In this document: positions 19,219 through 25,653 of the stretch, one piece after another
How the letters are laid out: each line of letters starts with the position of its first letter
Position numbering within the stretch: the stretch's first letter is position 1
NCBI GenBank assembly: GCA_001443485.1
Contig: LDXQ01000007.1
Location: forward strand, 1 to 49,066
Direction: 5' to 3'
Origin: Candidatus Sysuimicrobiota bacterium CSP1-3
GTDB taxonomy: Bacteria > Sysuimicrobiota > Sysuimicrobiia > Sysuimicrobiales > Humicultoraceae
Length of the DNA: 49,066 nt
The notes under the pieces: generated by a model
What the model saw: the letters and a program-made list of their open reading frames with translations, nothing else
Told to the model about the DNA's origin: nothing
The model's database searches: none
Translations under genes and position numbers: made by a program

Positions 19219-19419
19219 GTGGCTCGCCAGCCGGAATTTGCTTCACCCGAGGAGGAGCGCGCCTACCTGCAAGGCGTGAAGACGCAGCTAGACCGGGCGC
19301 AGACCAGGGAAGAGGTCATCGCCATCTGGCGCGAGCACTACCTGCGCATCGGCCACCGCAAACTCGGGCGGCTGCTAATCGGCCGGCCGATCGACGAGAT
19401 CCTCAAGGCCCGCGGTTGA
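19219..19419 (+). CDS. Small protein of unknown function
   Basis: A 66-residue protein starting at GTG 19219 behind a strong GGGGGAGGGAG site. It is charged and apparently all-helical (SPEEERAYLQGVKTQLDRA, REEVIAIWREHYLRIGHRK) with no signal or membrane segment. It follows the DUF2207 gene by 38 nt in the same direction and was probably co-transcribed with it. I do not recognise the family. A cytoplasmic partner of the upstream membrane protein is possible but unsupported. Confidence 0.65.
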   Translation: MARQPEFASPEEERAYLQGVKTQLDRAQTREEVIAIWREHYLRIGHRKLGRLLIGRPIDEILKARG

Positions 19420-19423
19420 TCTC

Positions 19424-19876
19424 CTACCGCAGCACGCCGAGCACGTCGGGGTAGGGGGCCGCCTGCGGCCGGCTGCGCGTGATCCGGCGCAGCGCCCTGC
19501 CCAGCGGTTCCTTCTTCACCTGGCGCAGATACCCCAGGGCGACGCTGGGGGAGCGGTTGACCCCTGCGGTGCAGTGCAGGTAGACGGTGTGCCCCGCCGC
19601 GAGCAGACGGTCCAGGGCCTGCACCGCCTGGTCCAGCCGCGCGATCATCGCCTGCGCCGACCAGTCATCGATGGGCAGGCGGTGCGCTGCGATGGCCGCG
19701 GCGCGGTACCACTCCTCCAGTCGGTTCCAGGAGAGCCCCAGCGCGGCGAGGTCATCATCGGTCTGCAGGCTGAGGACCGCGGAAATCCCTCGCCGCTTCA
19801 GACCGGCGACGTCGGCCGCCGTGGCCGGGGCGCGCCCGATGAAGAGGGTAGGGAGGATTCGGGAGGCGTCATCCAC
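19424..19876 (-). CDS. Dual-specificity protein phosphatase-like protein
   Basis: A 150-residue cysteine phosphatase domain with the signature HCTAGVNRSPS (HCxxGxxRS, catalytic Cys and Arg) and a preceding LPIDDW that can provide the general-acid Asp. The N-terminal ILPTLFIGRAP is the usual beginning of dual-specificity phosphatases. It should dephosphorylate phosphoproteins or another phospho-ester in the cytoplasm. The GTG at 19876 overlaps the stop of the upstream oxidase gene (GTGGATGA), suggesting coupling; a TTG at 19897 is an alternative start. It is the last gene of the minus-strand cluster. Confidence 0.82.
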   Translation of the reverse strand: MDDASRILPTLFIGRAPATAADVAGLKRRGISAVLSLQTDDDLAALGLSWNRLEEWYRAAAIAAHRLPIDDWSAQAMIARLDQAVQALDRLLAAGHTVYLHCTAGVNRSPSVALGYLRQVKKEPLGRALRRITRSRPQAAPYPDVLGVLR

Positions 19877-21005
19877 GGGCGAAGCGGTCGAGGGCAAACA
19901 GTGAGATGTCGTGCTCCGTCCGCCCGAGCAACGCCAGGTCCGCGAGAATCTCCCCGACCACCGGGGCGAACTTGAAGCCGTGCCCGGAGAAGCCGCAGGC
20001 GAGGACCACGTTCTGGTGCTGCGGGTGAAAGTCGATGATGAAGTGGCCGTCCGGCGTCATCGTGTACATGCAGGTCGTGCTGGCCAGCAGGGGACCGCTG
20101 GCCGCGGGCATGTAGCGCCCGATGAAGTCCCGACGCAGTTCCGCGATCTCCTCGGGCATGATCTCACGGCGGACGGTGTCCGCGGTGGTGGGATGCCCGG
20201 TCTTGTGCTCCGCGATCTTGACACCCTCGTCCCCCAGCCGGGGAAATCCATAGAAGAAGCGCCCGTCCACATGCCAGACGTACACTGGGCAGGAGCCGGG
20301 GTCGAAGGCCGCCTGCAGATCGACCGGTCGAAACCACCCGACGACTTGGCGCTCGACCGCCAGCGGCAGACCCACCTCTTCCAGCACCTGCGGTGCCCAC
20401 GGGCCGGCGGTGATGACGAGTGCGCCCGCCTCGTAGTGCCCGCGCGGGGTCTGCACCTCGACCGCATGCGGCGCCGCACTCCAGGCCAGCACCGGTTCCT
20501 CGTAGTGCAGTTCCGCGCCCGCGCGCGCCGCCTGCTCCAGGTGCGCCAGGATGCACTCCTCCGGGAACAGCACCCCGGCCCGCGGTTCCAGCACGCCGAC
20601 CATCCCGTCGGCGGGGGCGAAGACGGGGAATTTCCGGCGGATGGCCGCGGCCTCCAGGAATTCGTAGGCCAGGTGATGTACCCGCGCACTCTCCAGTGCG
20701 CCCTGCACCAGGGGCGTGTCCGGCGCGCCGATGAGGATGCCGGTCGTGGTCAGCAACAGCAGTTTGCCGGACGCCCGCTCGAGGTCTTCCCATAGGTCAT
20801 AAGCGCGCCAGACGAGCGGGACGTAGGACGGGTGCTCCCAGTAGGCCTCGCGGATGATCCGGGAACGTCCGTGGGAGGAACCCTGGTCGTGCGCGGCCGG
20901 GAATCGGTCGAAGCCGACTACGCGCCGGCCGCGGCGGGCCAGATGGTAAGCGGCGGCGCTACCCATCCCGCCGAGTCCCAGCACGATGACATCGTAGAGG
21001 GGCAT
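19869..21005 (-). CDS. FAD-dependent N-methyl amino acid oxidase (sarcosine oxidase / MTOX-like)
   Basis: A 378-residue DAO-family flavoprotein. The ADP-binding motif is VLGLGGMGSAAAYHLARRG near the N-terminus. GSSHGRSRIIREAYWEHPSY is characteristic of monomeric sarcosine oxidase and N-methyl-L-tryptophan oxidase. The cysteine in STTCMYTMTPDGHF corresponds to the residue that binds FAD covalently in this family, and CGFSGHGFK is the conserved C-terminal motif. It oxidises a secondary amine or N-methyl amino acid to an imine, with H2O2 formed. The neighbouring transaminase fits an amine or amino-acid catabolic cluster. The substrate is undetermined. Confidence 0.9.
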   Translation of the reverse strand: MPLYDVIVLGLGGMGSAAAYHLARRGRRVVGFDRFPAAHDQGSSHGRSRIIREAYWEHPSYVPLVWRAYDLWEDLERASGKLLLLTTTGILIGAPDTPLVQGALESARVHHLAYEFLEAAAIRRKFPVFAPADGMVGVLEPRAGVLFPEECILAHLEQAARAGAELHYEEPVLAWSAAPHAVEVQTPRGHYEAGALVITAGPWAPQVLEEVGLPLAVERQVVGWFRPVDLQAAFDPGSCPVYVWHVDGRFFYGFPRLGDEGVKIAEHKTGHPTTADTVRREIMPEEIAELRRDFIGRYMPAASGPLLASTTCMYTMTPDGHFIIDFHPQHQNVVLACGFSGHGFKFAPVVGEILADLALLGRTEHDISLFALDRFARG

Positions 21006-21036
21006 AGGGACGGTTTCTCCGCCGCGCCCCGGCCCC

Positions 21037-21201
21037 CTAGCCGGAGTGGGACGGTTCTGCGAGCAGGCCCGCCAGAGCGGAGGTCAGGGCGTCGATGTCC
21101 TCCCGCGTGTTGTATCCCTGGACGGAGATACGGAGCAACCGCCGGTCGTTCCAGGTCATGATCGGGACTTCGATCTTCCGATCGGCGTAAAGCCGTTGCT
21201 G
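21037..21201 (-). pseudogene. C-terminal remnant of a class V aminotransferase-like gene
   Basis: About 54 codons ending at 21037 read RLYADRKIEVPIMTWNDR and then LLRISVQGYNTREDIDALTSAL. This closely resembles the C-terminal end of class V (isopenicillin-N-epimerase-like) aminotransferases. Nothing upstream in the frame continues the family: that sequence is the antisense of the hydrolase gene's 3' region. The gene therefore appears to have lost its 5' nine-tenths by deletion, leaving a fossil between the hydrolase and the oxidase. Confidence 0.65.
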
Positions 21202-21232
21202 CGTGGCCGCTCCCGCAGCCGGCCCGCGCCGC

Positions 21233-21937
21233 TCATCGCGGAGGCACGGCGCGGGCGATGAAGACCAGGATCCTCCCGGTGAGGTCGGGCCCATGTGCAG
21301 AGTCGAAGATGTAGGTGCCGTGGGCGCTGCCGGAGTAGACGTGCAGCGTCTTCCTCCCGCCCGCGGCGGCGTGCATGGCGCGCATCGCCGGCGTGACGCT
21401 GTCGCGTTCGCTGGCGATCCACAAGGACGGCATCGTCAGGCGCCCCAGCTCGGTCTCGCTGACGTTCAGGCCGCGGAAGCGCATCGGGCTGCTGATCGCG
21501 ATCAGCGCATCCACGCCACCCGGGGTCGCGGCTTTGATCGACGCGGTGCCGCCCATGCTCGCCCCCACGAGCACGATGCGGCGCGCGCCCTGGCTGCGCA
21601 GGTACACCGCGGCCGCGCGCACATCGAGGTCGATCTCGTCGACGCGGCGCGAGCCGCCCGACCGCCCGAAGCCGCGGAAGTCAAACGCGAGCGCCCGGTA
21701 GCCCTCCGCGGCCAGCTGGCGCGCAAACGGCTGCCAGCTGGTCTGGTCGGTGGGGAACATGTGCGCCAGCACCACGCCGGCGGAGCCGTCGCCGAACACC
21801 GTGCCGGCCAGCACAACACCGTCCGATGTCGTGAACCGCACGGCCCCGCCGGCGGGCGCGGCGGCCCCGGCCGGCGCCGAGCAGAAGATGACGGCTGCAA
21901 CGAGGGCGGCCCAAAACCCCCGCGCCCTCAGCGGCAC
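21233..21937 (-). CDS. Exported alpha/beta hydrolase
   Basis: A 234-residue protein with a signal peptide (hydrophobic AALVAAVIFCSAPAGAAAP) and an alpha/beta-hydrolase fold. The nucleophile elbow is GASMGG, the likely acid is Asp in SERDSVTP, and the catalytic His is in SAHGTYIF. The oxyanion region has LAHMFPTDQTSW. It is similar to dienelactone-hydrolase/BAAT-like small hydrolases; the ester or amide substrate is unknown. The GTG start overlaps the 3' end of the class III aminotransferase gene and has GGGAGG about 9 nt upstream, so translation is probably coupled. Confidence 0.83.
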   Translation of the reverse strand: MPLRARGFWAALVAAVIFCSAPAGAAAPAGGAVRFTTSDGVVLAGTVFGDGSAGVVLAHMFPTDQTSWQPFARQLAAEGYRALAFDFRGFGRSGGSRRVDEIDLDVRAAAVYLRSQGARRIVLVGASMGGTASIKAATPGGVDALIAISSPMRFRGLNVSETELGRLTMPSLWIASERDSVTPAMRAMHAAAGGRKTLHVYSGSAHGTYIFDSAHGPDLTGRILVFIARAVPPR

Positions 21938-23268
21938 GCCTGGATTGCCTCCCGCAGGATCTCGACGATCCGATCCACTTGTGCTTCGGTGATCACAAAC
22001 GGCGGTGCCAGGCAGATCACGTCTCCGATGGGGTCCTCACCCTTCTGCCCGGCGCGGATGCGCGCCACCAGGCCGCGCTGCCGTGCCTCCGCCAGCACGC
22101 GCGCCCCCAGTCCAACCGCCGGCGCTTTCGTCGCCTTGTCCTCGACCAGTTCGACGCCACACATCAGGCCCAGCCCGCGCACGTCGCCGACGACCGGCAG
22201 GTCCCGCAGCGTGCGCAATCCCTGGAGGAGTCGGTCGCCGAGTGTCGCCGCCCGGGGCACCAGGCTTTCGCCCTCCAGGATGTCCAGGTTGGCCAGCGCG
22301 ACGGCGCAGCAGGTGGCGTGGGCGGAGTAGGTGGCGGCGTGCATGAAGCGCTCCGCGGGCGGGGCCTCCGCAATCGCCGCATGGATCTCCCGCGAGACCA
22401 TCACTCCTCCGAGCGGCAGGTAGGCGCTCGTCACGCCCTTGGCAAACGTGACGACGTCGGGCTGTACGCCCCAGTGGTCGAGGGCGAACCAGCGGCCGGT
22501 CCGGCCGAATCCGGTGATGATCTCGTCGGCGATGAAAAGGACCTGAGATTGATCGCAGATCTCTCGGATGCGCGGGAAGTAGTCTGGGGTCGGCGGGATC
22601 ACACCCCCCGCGCCGATGACCGGTTCGGCGAGGAAGGCGGCCACGGTCCCCGGGCCCTCCGCCTGCAACGTCGCCTCGAGCGCCTCAGCCTGCGAACCGG
22701 CATACCGGTAGGGATAGGACGGCGTGATGTGGATGAACCCCGGCACCGTCGGCGCGAACATCCGGTGGAAGGCGGGGATGCCGGTGGCGCTCATCGCCCC
22801 CAGTGTCACCCCGTGGTACCCGTGGATCCGAGAGATGACTTTGGTCTTCTCCGGTTGCCCGCGGCGCTTCCAGTAGTAGCGGGCGATCTTGAAGGCGGTC
22901 TCATTGGATTCGGCGCCGCCAGTGGTGAAGTAGACCCCGGAGAGGTTCGGGTAAGCCAGACGGATCAGCCGCTCCGCCAGGCGCACGGCCGGTTCGTTAG
23001 AGAAGCCGGCATACGCCGCGGTGTAGGCCATCCGCCGCATCTGGGCCGCGGCCGCGTCCGCCAGTGCGGTCCGGCCGTGGCCGACGTTCACGTTCCACAG
23101 CGACGCCAGTCCGTCGATATACTCGCGCCCCTCCGCGTCCCGCAGGACCGCCCCCGCCGCCTCGACGGCCACCAGGGGGGCGGTGTGTTCGGCCGGAAAG
23201 TGCAGCGGGTGAATCAGGTGAGCCCGATCGGCTTCGACTAGCGCGGCCAGCGCCGTGCGCCTCTCCAT
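21928..23268 (-). CDS. Class III (omega) aminotransferase
   Basis: A 446-residue PLP enzyme of the ornithine/omega-amino-acid transaminase family. Key blocks are SLWNVNVGHG, YFTTGGAESNETAFKIAR (phosphate-binding Gly-Gly-Ala), HGYHGVTLGAMS, FIADEIITGFGRTG (PLP-contacting Asp), and the Schiff-base Lys in TFAKGVTSAYLPLGG. It moves terminal amino groups, as in beta-alanine-pyruvate or amine transaminases. It is first in a minus-strand cluster with a hydrolase and an N-methyl amino acid oxidase, pointing to catabolism of amines. The ATG at 23268 is preceded by GGAGAGG. Confidence 0.92.
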   Translation of the reverse strand: MERRTALAALVEADRAHLIHPLHFPAEHTAPLVAVEAAGAVLRDAEGREYIDGLASLWNVNVGHGRTALADAAAAQMRRMAYTAAYAGFSNEPAVRLAERLIRLAYPNLSGVYFTTGGAESNETAFKIARYYWKRRGQPEKTKVISRIHGYHGVTLGAMSATGIPAFHRMFAPTVPGFIHITPSYPYRYAGSQAEALEATLQAEGPGTVAAFLAEPVIGAGGVIPPTPDYFPRIREICDQSQVLFIADEIITGFGRTGRWFALDHWGVQPDVVTFAKGVTSAYLPLGGVMVSREIHAAIAEAPPAERFMHAATYSAHATCCAVALANLDILEGESLVPRAATLGDRLLQGLRTLRDLPVVGDVRGLGLMCGVELVEDKATKAPAVGLGARVLAEARQRGLVARIRAGQKGEDPIGDVICLAPPFVITEAQVDRIVEILREAIQACR

Positions 23269-23418
23269 GGGGACCTCTCCGGTGAGACGTGGTCGTGTCT
23301 ACATTACGCTCCGCGGCGCCGAAGCCCTCCGCTCGCCCCGTTCCCTGTCCGGCGGAGCTGATCCCGCTGACCCGCAATCCTCCGGCCACCCCCCGATGCA
23401 TTAGAGGGAGGGAGGAGC

Positions 23419-23973
23419 ATGGGATCCCAGGACCGCGGCCTCACGCTGATTGAGGTCATTGTCACCCTGGCGCTGCTGGGGACCGCGCTAGGAGCCATCG
23501 CGGGGATGGTTCAGGCAACTTTCCGCAGCATGCTGCTGACCGAGCGCACGCTGGAGGTGCAGCAGAACGTCCGCGTTGCCGTGGACCGGATGGTGGAGGA
23601 GCTCCGCTGGGGCGAAGCGGTGCTGGCGGATCCGCGGTGCGGCGGTCTGTGCCCCGAACGCATCAGCGTGCGCGTCGCGCCGCACAACCCTCGCCGCCCC
23701 GGGGAGGCGTACACGGTGACCTTTCAGCGAGACCGGGTGCAGCGCGAGCTGGAGCGCCGCATCGGACTGGCCGTGAACAACCTGGCGGGCTCGATCGAGA
23801 GCCTCTCCTTCCGCTACTTCGATTCGGCGGGCGCGCCGGCGACCCGGCCGCAAGATGTGGTGCGCGTGGAGGTCACGGTCGTCGCCTCCGAGACCTCACC
23901 CCAGCCCACGAGCCGGACGTTAGTGACCGATGTCTTCCTGCGAAATCGCCCGGCGGCCTCGCCGCCGCCGTGA
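23419..23973 (+). CDS. PilW/PulJ-like prepilin-type protein
   Basis: A 184-residue minor-pilin-like protein. The leader MGSQDRG ends in G|LTLIEVIVTLALLG, the type III signal cleaved by prepilin peptidase, with Glu5 conserved. A long amphipathic N-terminal helix with VQQNVRVAVDRMVEELRWGEAV follows, then a beta-rich domain ending VEVTVVASETS and TLVTDVFLRN, a pattern usual for PilW/PulJ proteins. It may be a minor pilin of a type IV pilus or type II secretion pseudopilus. No assembly ATPase, secretin or peptidase gene is nearby. The ATG follows GGAGGAGC. Confidence 0.82.
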   Translation: MGSQDRGLTLIEVIVTLALLGTALGAIAGMVQATFRSMLLTERTLEVQQNVRVAVDRMVEELRWGEAVLADPRCGGLCPERISVRVAPHNPRRPGEAYTVTFQRDRVQRELERRIGLAVNNLAGSIESLSFRYFDSAGAPATRPQDVVRVEVTVVASETSPQPTSRTLVTDVFLRNRPAASPPP

Positions 23974-24081
23974 CGTTGGCCGCGTCACCCCACTTTTCCC
24001 CGAGATTTGACACAGCCGTTACATTCCTGCCCGATCGTGAGGCGTAGCCTTAGTGGGACAACCTTGGGGGAGGGAACAAGC

Positions 24082-24534
24082 GTGAAGATCTGGACCGTCG
24101 TTACACTGATTGCGTTGGCGGGTGTCATCATCTTGCCGCAGGTTGTACTGGGGCAGGATCCGGTGGCCGCCGCCCGCACCCAGCTCACCACCGCGCGGTT
24201 CCACGCGGGCGAACTGGCCCAGCGGGGGACGGCCGTCGCGGGGACGCAGCTGCACCTGCGGCATGTGATCAACTGCCTGGAGGGGCCACAGGGCAAGAAC
24301 TTCACCGCCGCAGCCGGCAACGTGTGCCAGGGGCAGGGGAACGGCATCATCCCTGACCTGAAGGCCGCGGCGGCCGCGGGCCACGCTGGGGCGGGGAAGG
24401 CGCTCACCTTCGCGAACGCCGCGCTGACCGTGGCCCTGCAGGGTGTGGTCAGCAACGACGTCAACGAGGCGCAGCCCTTCGCGGCCGTGGTGGCCAAACA
24501 GATTGACTCCGCCCTCGCCGCCCTCGGGAAGTAG
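24082..24534 (+). CDS. Small secreted two-cysteine protein (paralogue A)
   Basis: A 150-residue protein with a signal peptide (VKIWTVVTLIALAGVIILPQ, cleavage near VLGQDP). The mature part is Ala-rich and helical, beginning QDPVAAARTQL, and contains INCLEGPQGKNF followed by AAGNVCQGQGNGI with two cysteines that could form a disulfide. A paralogue lies at 24873-25313. The GTG at 24082 was chosen for the GGGGGAGGG site 8 nt upstream. I do not recognise the family. A TTGACA at 24007-24012 aligns with the -35 of the paralogue, but the corresponding -10 is poor. Confidence 0.75.
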   Translation: MKIWTVVTLIALAGVIILPQVVLGQDPVAAARTQLTTARFHAGELAQRGTAVAGTQLHLRHVINCLEGPQGKNFTAAAGNVCQGQGNGIIPDLKAAAAAGHAGAGKALTFANAALTVALQGVVSNDVNEAQPFAAVVAKQIDSALAALGK

Positions 24535-24578
24535 CGAGTCGGGCCGGCGGAGACGTGGCGGAGGATTTCTCCAGGTCG

Positions 24579-24584
24579 TATAAT
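24579..24584 (+). promoter_or_regulatory. -10 box (TATAAT) for tRNA-Thr
   Basis: A perfect TATAAT lies 12 nt before the tRNA 5' end, giving a start point just before the mature tRNA. At 17 nt upstream there is only TGGCGG, so the -35 is weak. Confidence 0.7.
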
Positions 24585-24596
24585 CCGGGTTGAGTC

Positions 24597-24673
24597 GCCG
24601 CTGTAGCTCAACCCGGCAGAGCACCGCACTTGTAATGCGGGGGTTGTCGGTTCGACTCCGACCAGCGGCTCCA
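24597..24673 (+). tRNA. tRNA-Thr (anticodon TGT)
   Basis: The cloverleaf is complete. The acceptor GCCGCTG (24597-24603) pairs with CAGCGGC (24663-24669). The D arm is GCTC/GAGC. The anticodon stem CCGCA/TGCGG encloses the loop CTTGTAA, with anticodon TGT at 24631-24633. The T arm is GTCGG/CCGAC with loop TTCGACT. The discriminator T and an encoded CCA end at 24673. Confidence 0.97.
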
Positions 24674-24684
24674 GATGAAATACA

Positions 24685-24724
24685 GAAAGAGCGCAGGCGG
24701 AAAGCCTGCGCTCTTTCTTCTCTC
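24685..24724 (+). terminator. Rho-independent terminator after tRNA-Thr
   Basis: A perfect 14-bp stem, GAAAGAGCGCAGGC (24685-24698) with GCCTGCGCTCTTTC (24704-24717), has a GGAAA loop and is followed by TTCTCTC. It starts 12 nt after the tRNA CCA. Confidence 0.9.
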
Positions 24725-24798
24725 CCACCTTCGCTTCACTCTCGGGACACCCAGGCTCAACCCCGGCATGTCCTCGGACCGCGGTCCTCGCGTTCCCT

Positions 24799-24828
24799 TT
24801 GACACCCTCGTCTCATCGTGGCTAAATT
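24799..24828 (+). promoter_or_regulatory. Sigma-70 type promoter for paralogue B
   Basis: TTGACA (24799-24804) and TAAATT (24823-24828) are separated by 18 bp. The expected start lies about 37 nt before the GTG of the gene at 24873, leaving room for its Shine-Dalgarno site. Confidence 0.6.
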
Positions 24829-24872
24829 GTGGGATGTGGCGTTCGCGGCATATCTTCGGAGGGGGACCGCAT

Positions 24873-25313
24873 GTGAGAATCGGGACCGTCGCAGTGCTGA
24901 TCGTGCTCGCGGGCCTGACCGTCCTGCCGGTCGTACACGGGCAGGATCCGGTGGCCGCCGCCCGCACGCAGCTCATGACCGCGCTGTTTGACGTCGCCGA
25001 CCAGACGCAGCGGGGCACAGCCCTCTCAGCCGCGCACCTGCGCCTGCGCCGCATGATCAACTGCCTGGAGGGGCCTGGAGGCAAGAACTTCACGGTTGCC
25101 GCGGGCAACCCATGCCGGGGTCAGGGCAGCGGGATCTTCAATGACCTGCGGGCGGCCACGGGGAACGCCAAGGTGGGTACGGCGCTGCGGTTCGCCGAGG
25201 CCGCGCACGGCTTCGCGCTGCAGGGGATCGCCAGCACCGACGTCGGCGTGGCGCAGACCTACGCGTGGATGGTGGCCTTTGACCTCAACAACGCCCTGGA
25301 CGCACTGAGATAG
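24873..25313 (+). CDS. Small secreted two-cysteine protein (paralogue B)
   Basis: A 146-residue protein with a signal peptide (IGTVAVLIVLAGLTVLPVV, cleavage near VHGQDP). It is a close paralogue of the protein at 24082-24534: both begin QDPVAAARTQL when mature and share INCLEGPxGKNF and AAGNxCxGQGxGI, keeping both cysteines. A 29-nt stretch over the QDPVAAAR codons is identical in the two genes, so duplication looks fairly recent. The GTG at 24873 is preceded by GGAGGGGG. A tRNA-Thr with its own terminator lies between the copies. The function is not recognised. Confidence 0.75.
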   Translation: MRIGTVAVLIVLAGLTVLPVVHGQDPVAAARTQLMTALFDVADQTQRGTALSAAHLRLRRMINCLEGPGGKNFTVAAGNPCRGQGSGIFNDLRAATGNAKVGTALRFAEAAHGFALQGIASTDVGVAQTYAWMVAFDLNNALDALR

Positions 25314-25358
25314 CCGCCGGCCGTTCCGCCCCCGCCAGGTCGTCCGCCGAGTCTGGGT

Positions 25359-25384
25359 GAGCGCCGTCCGGGCGCTCGTCTTCG
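25359..25384 (+). terminator. Possible terminator after paralogue B
   Basis: A 7-bp stem GAGCGCC (25359-25365) / GGCGCTC (25371-25377) with loop GTCCG is followed by GTCTTCG. The T-tract is weak. Confidence 0.45.
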
Positions 25385-25429
25385 TCGCCGTACCGTTGTT
25401 CCGCGGGTAGTCGCTCCGCGCGCCCGGCT

Positions 25430-25559
25430 CTACCCCTTCCGCGCGCTGGCCCGCAGTCCCCGCAGGAAGTACTGCCCCAGGAAGATATGACCACGCGAAG
25501 AGGAACTCGGTCCAGACCGCCGTGGACTGCCAGATCATGACGACGACAAACGGCAGGCC
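25430..25559 (-). pseudogene. Remnant of a MalG-type sugar ABC permease C-terminus
   Basis: On the minus strand one frame reads LPFVVVMIWQSTAVWTEFLFA (25494-25556 approximately), like the loop and helix near the end of CUT1-family sugar permeases. Seven bases further, in another frame, comes FLGQYFLRGLRASARKG and a stop (25430-25483), which matches the usual C-terminus of the same family. The roughly 60 residues that normally separate these parts are missing and the frames differ. This is therefore the deleted, frameshifted 3' end of a permease gene. It lies directly upstream of the xylose-type operon, on the other strand. Confidence 0.65.
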
Positions 25560-25653
25560 GGTGACAGGGGGAGAGGAGAAGGCGTCGAAAGACGCCCACC
25601 GGGCCGAGCCAGCGAAACCGCAGTCGACCGGTCGCAAAGAGGAGGCGAACCCT

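Noticed and set aside
24675-24872. N-terminal extension of paralogue B back to 24675
   Set aside because: It would run through the tRNA terminator hairpin and the promoter; the GTG at 24873 has a strong ribosome-binding site and begins a signal peptide.
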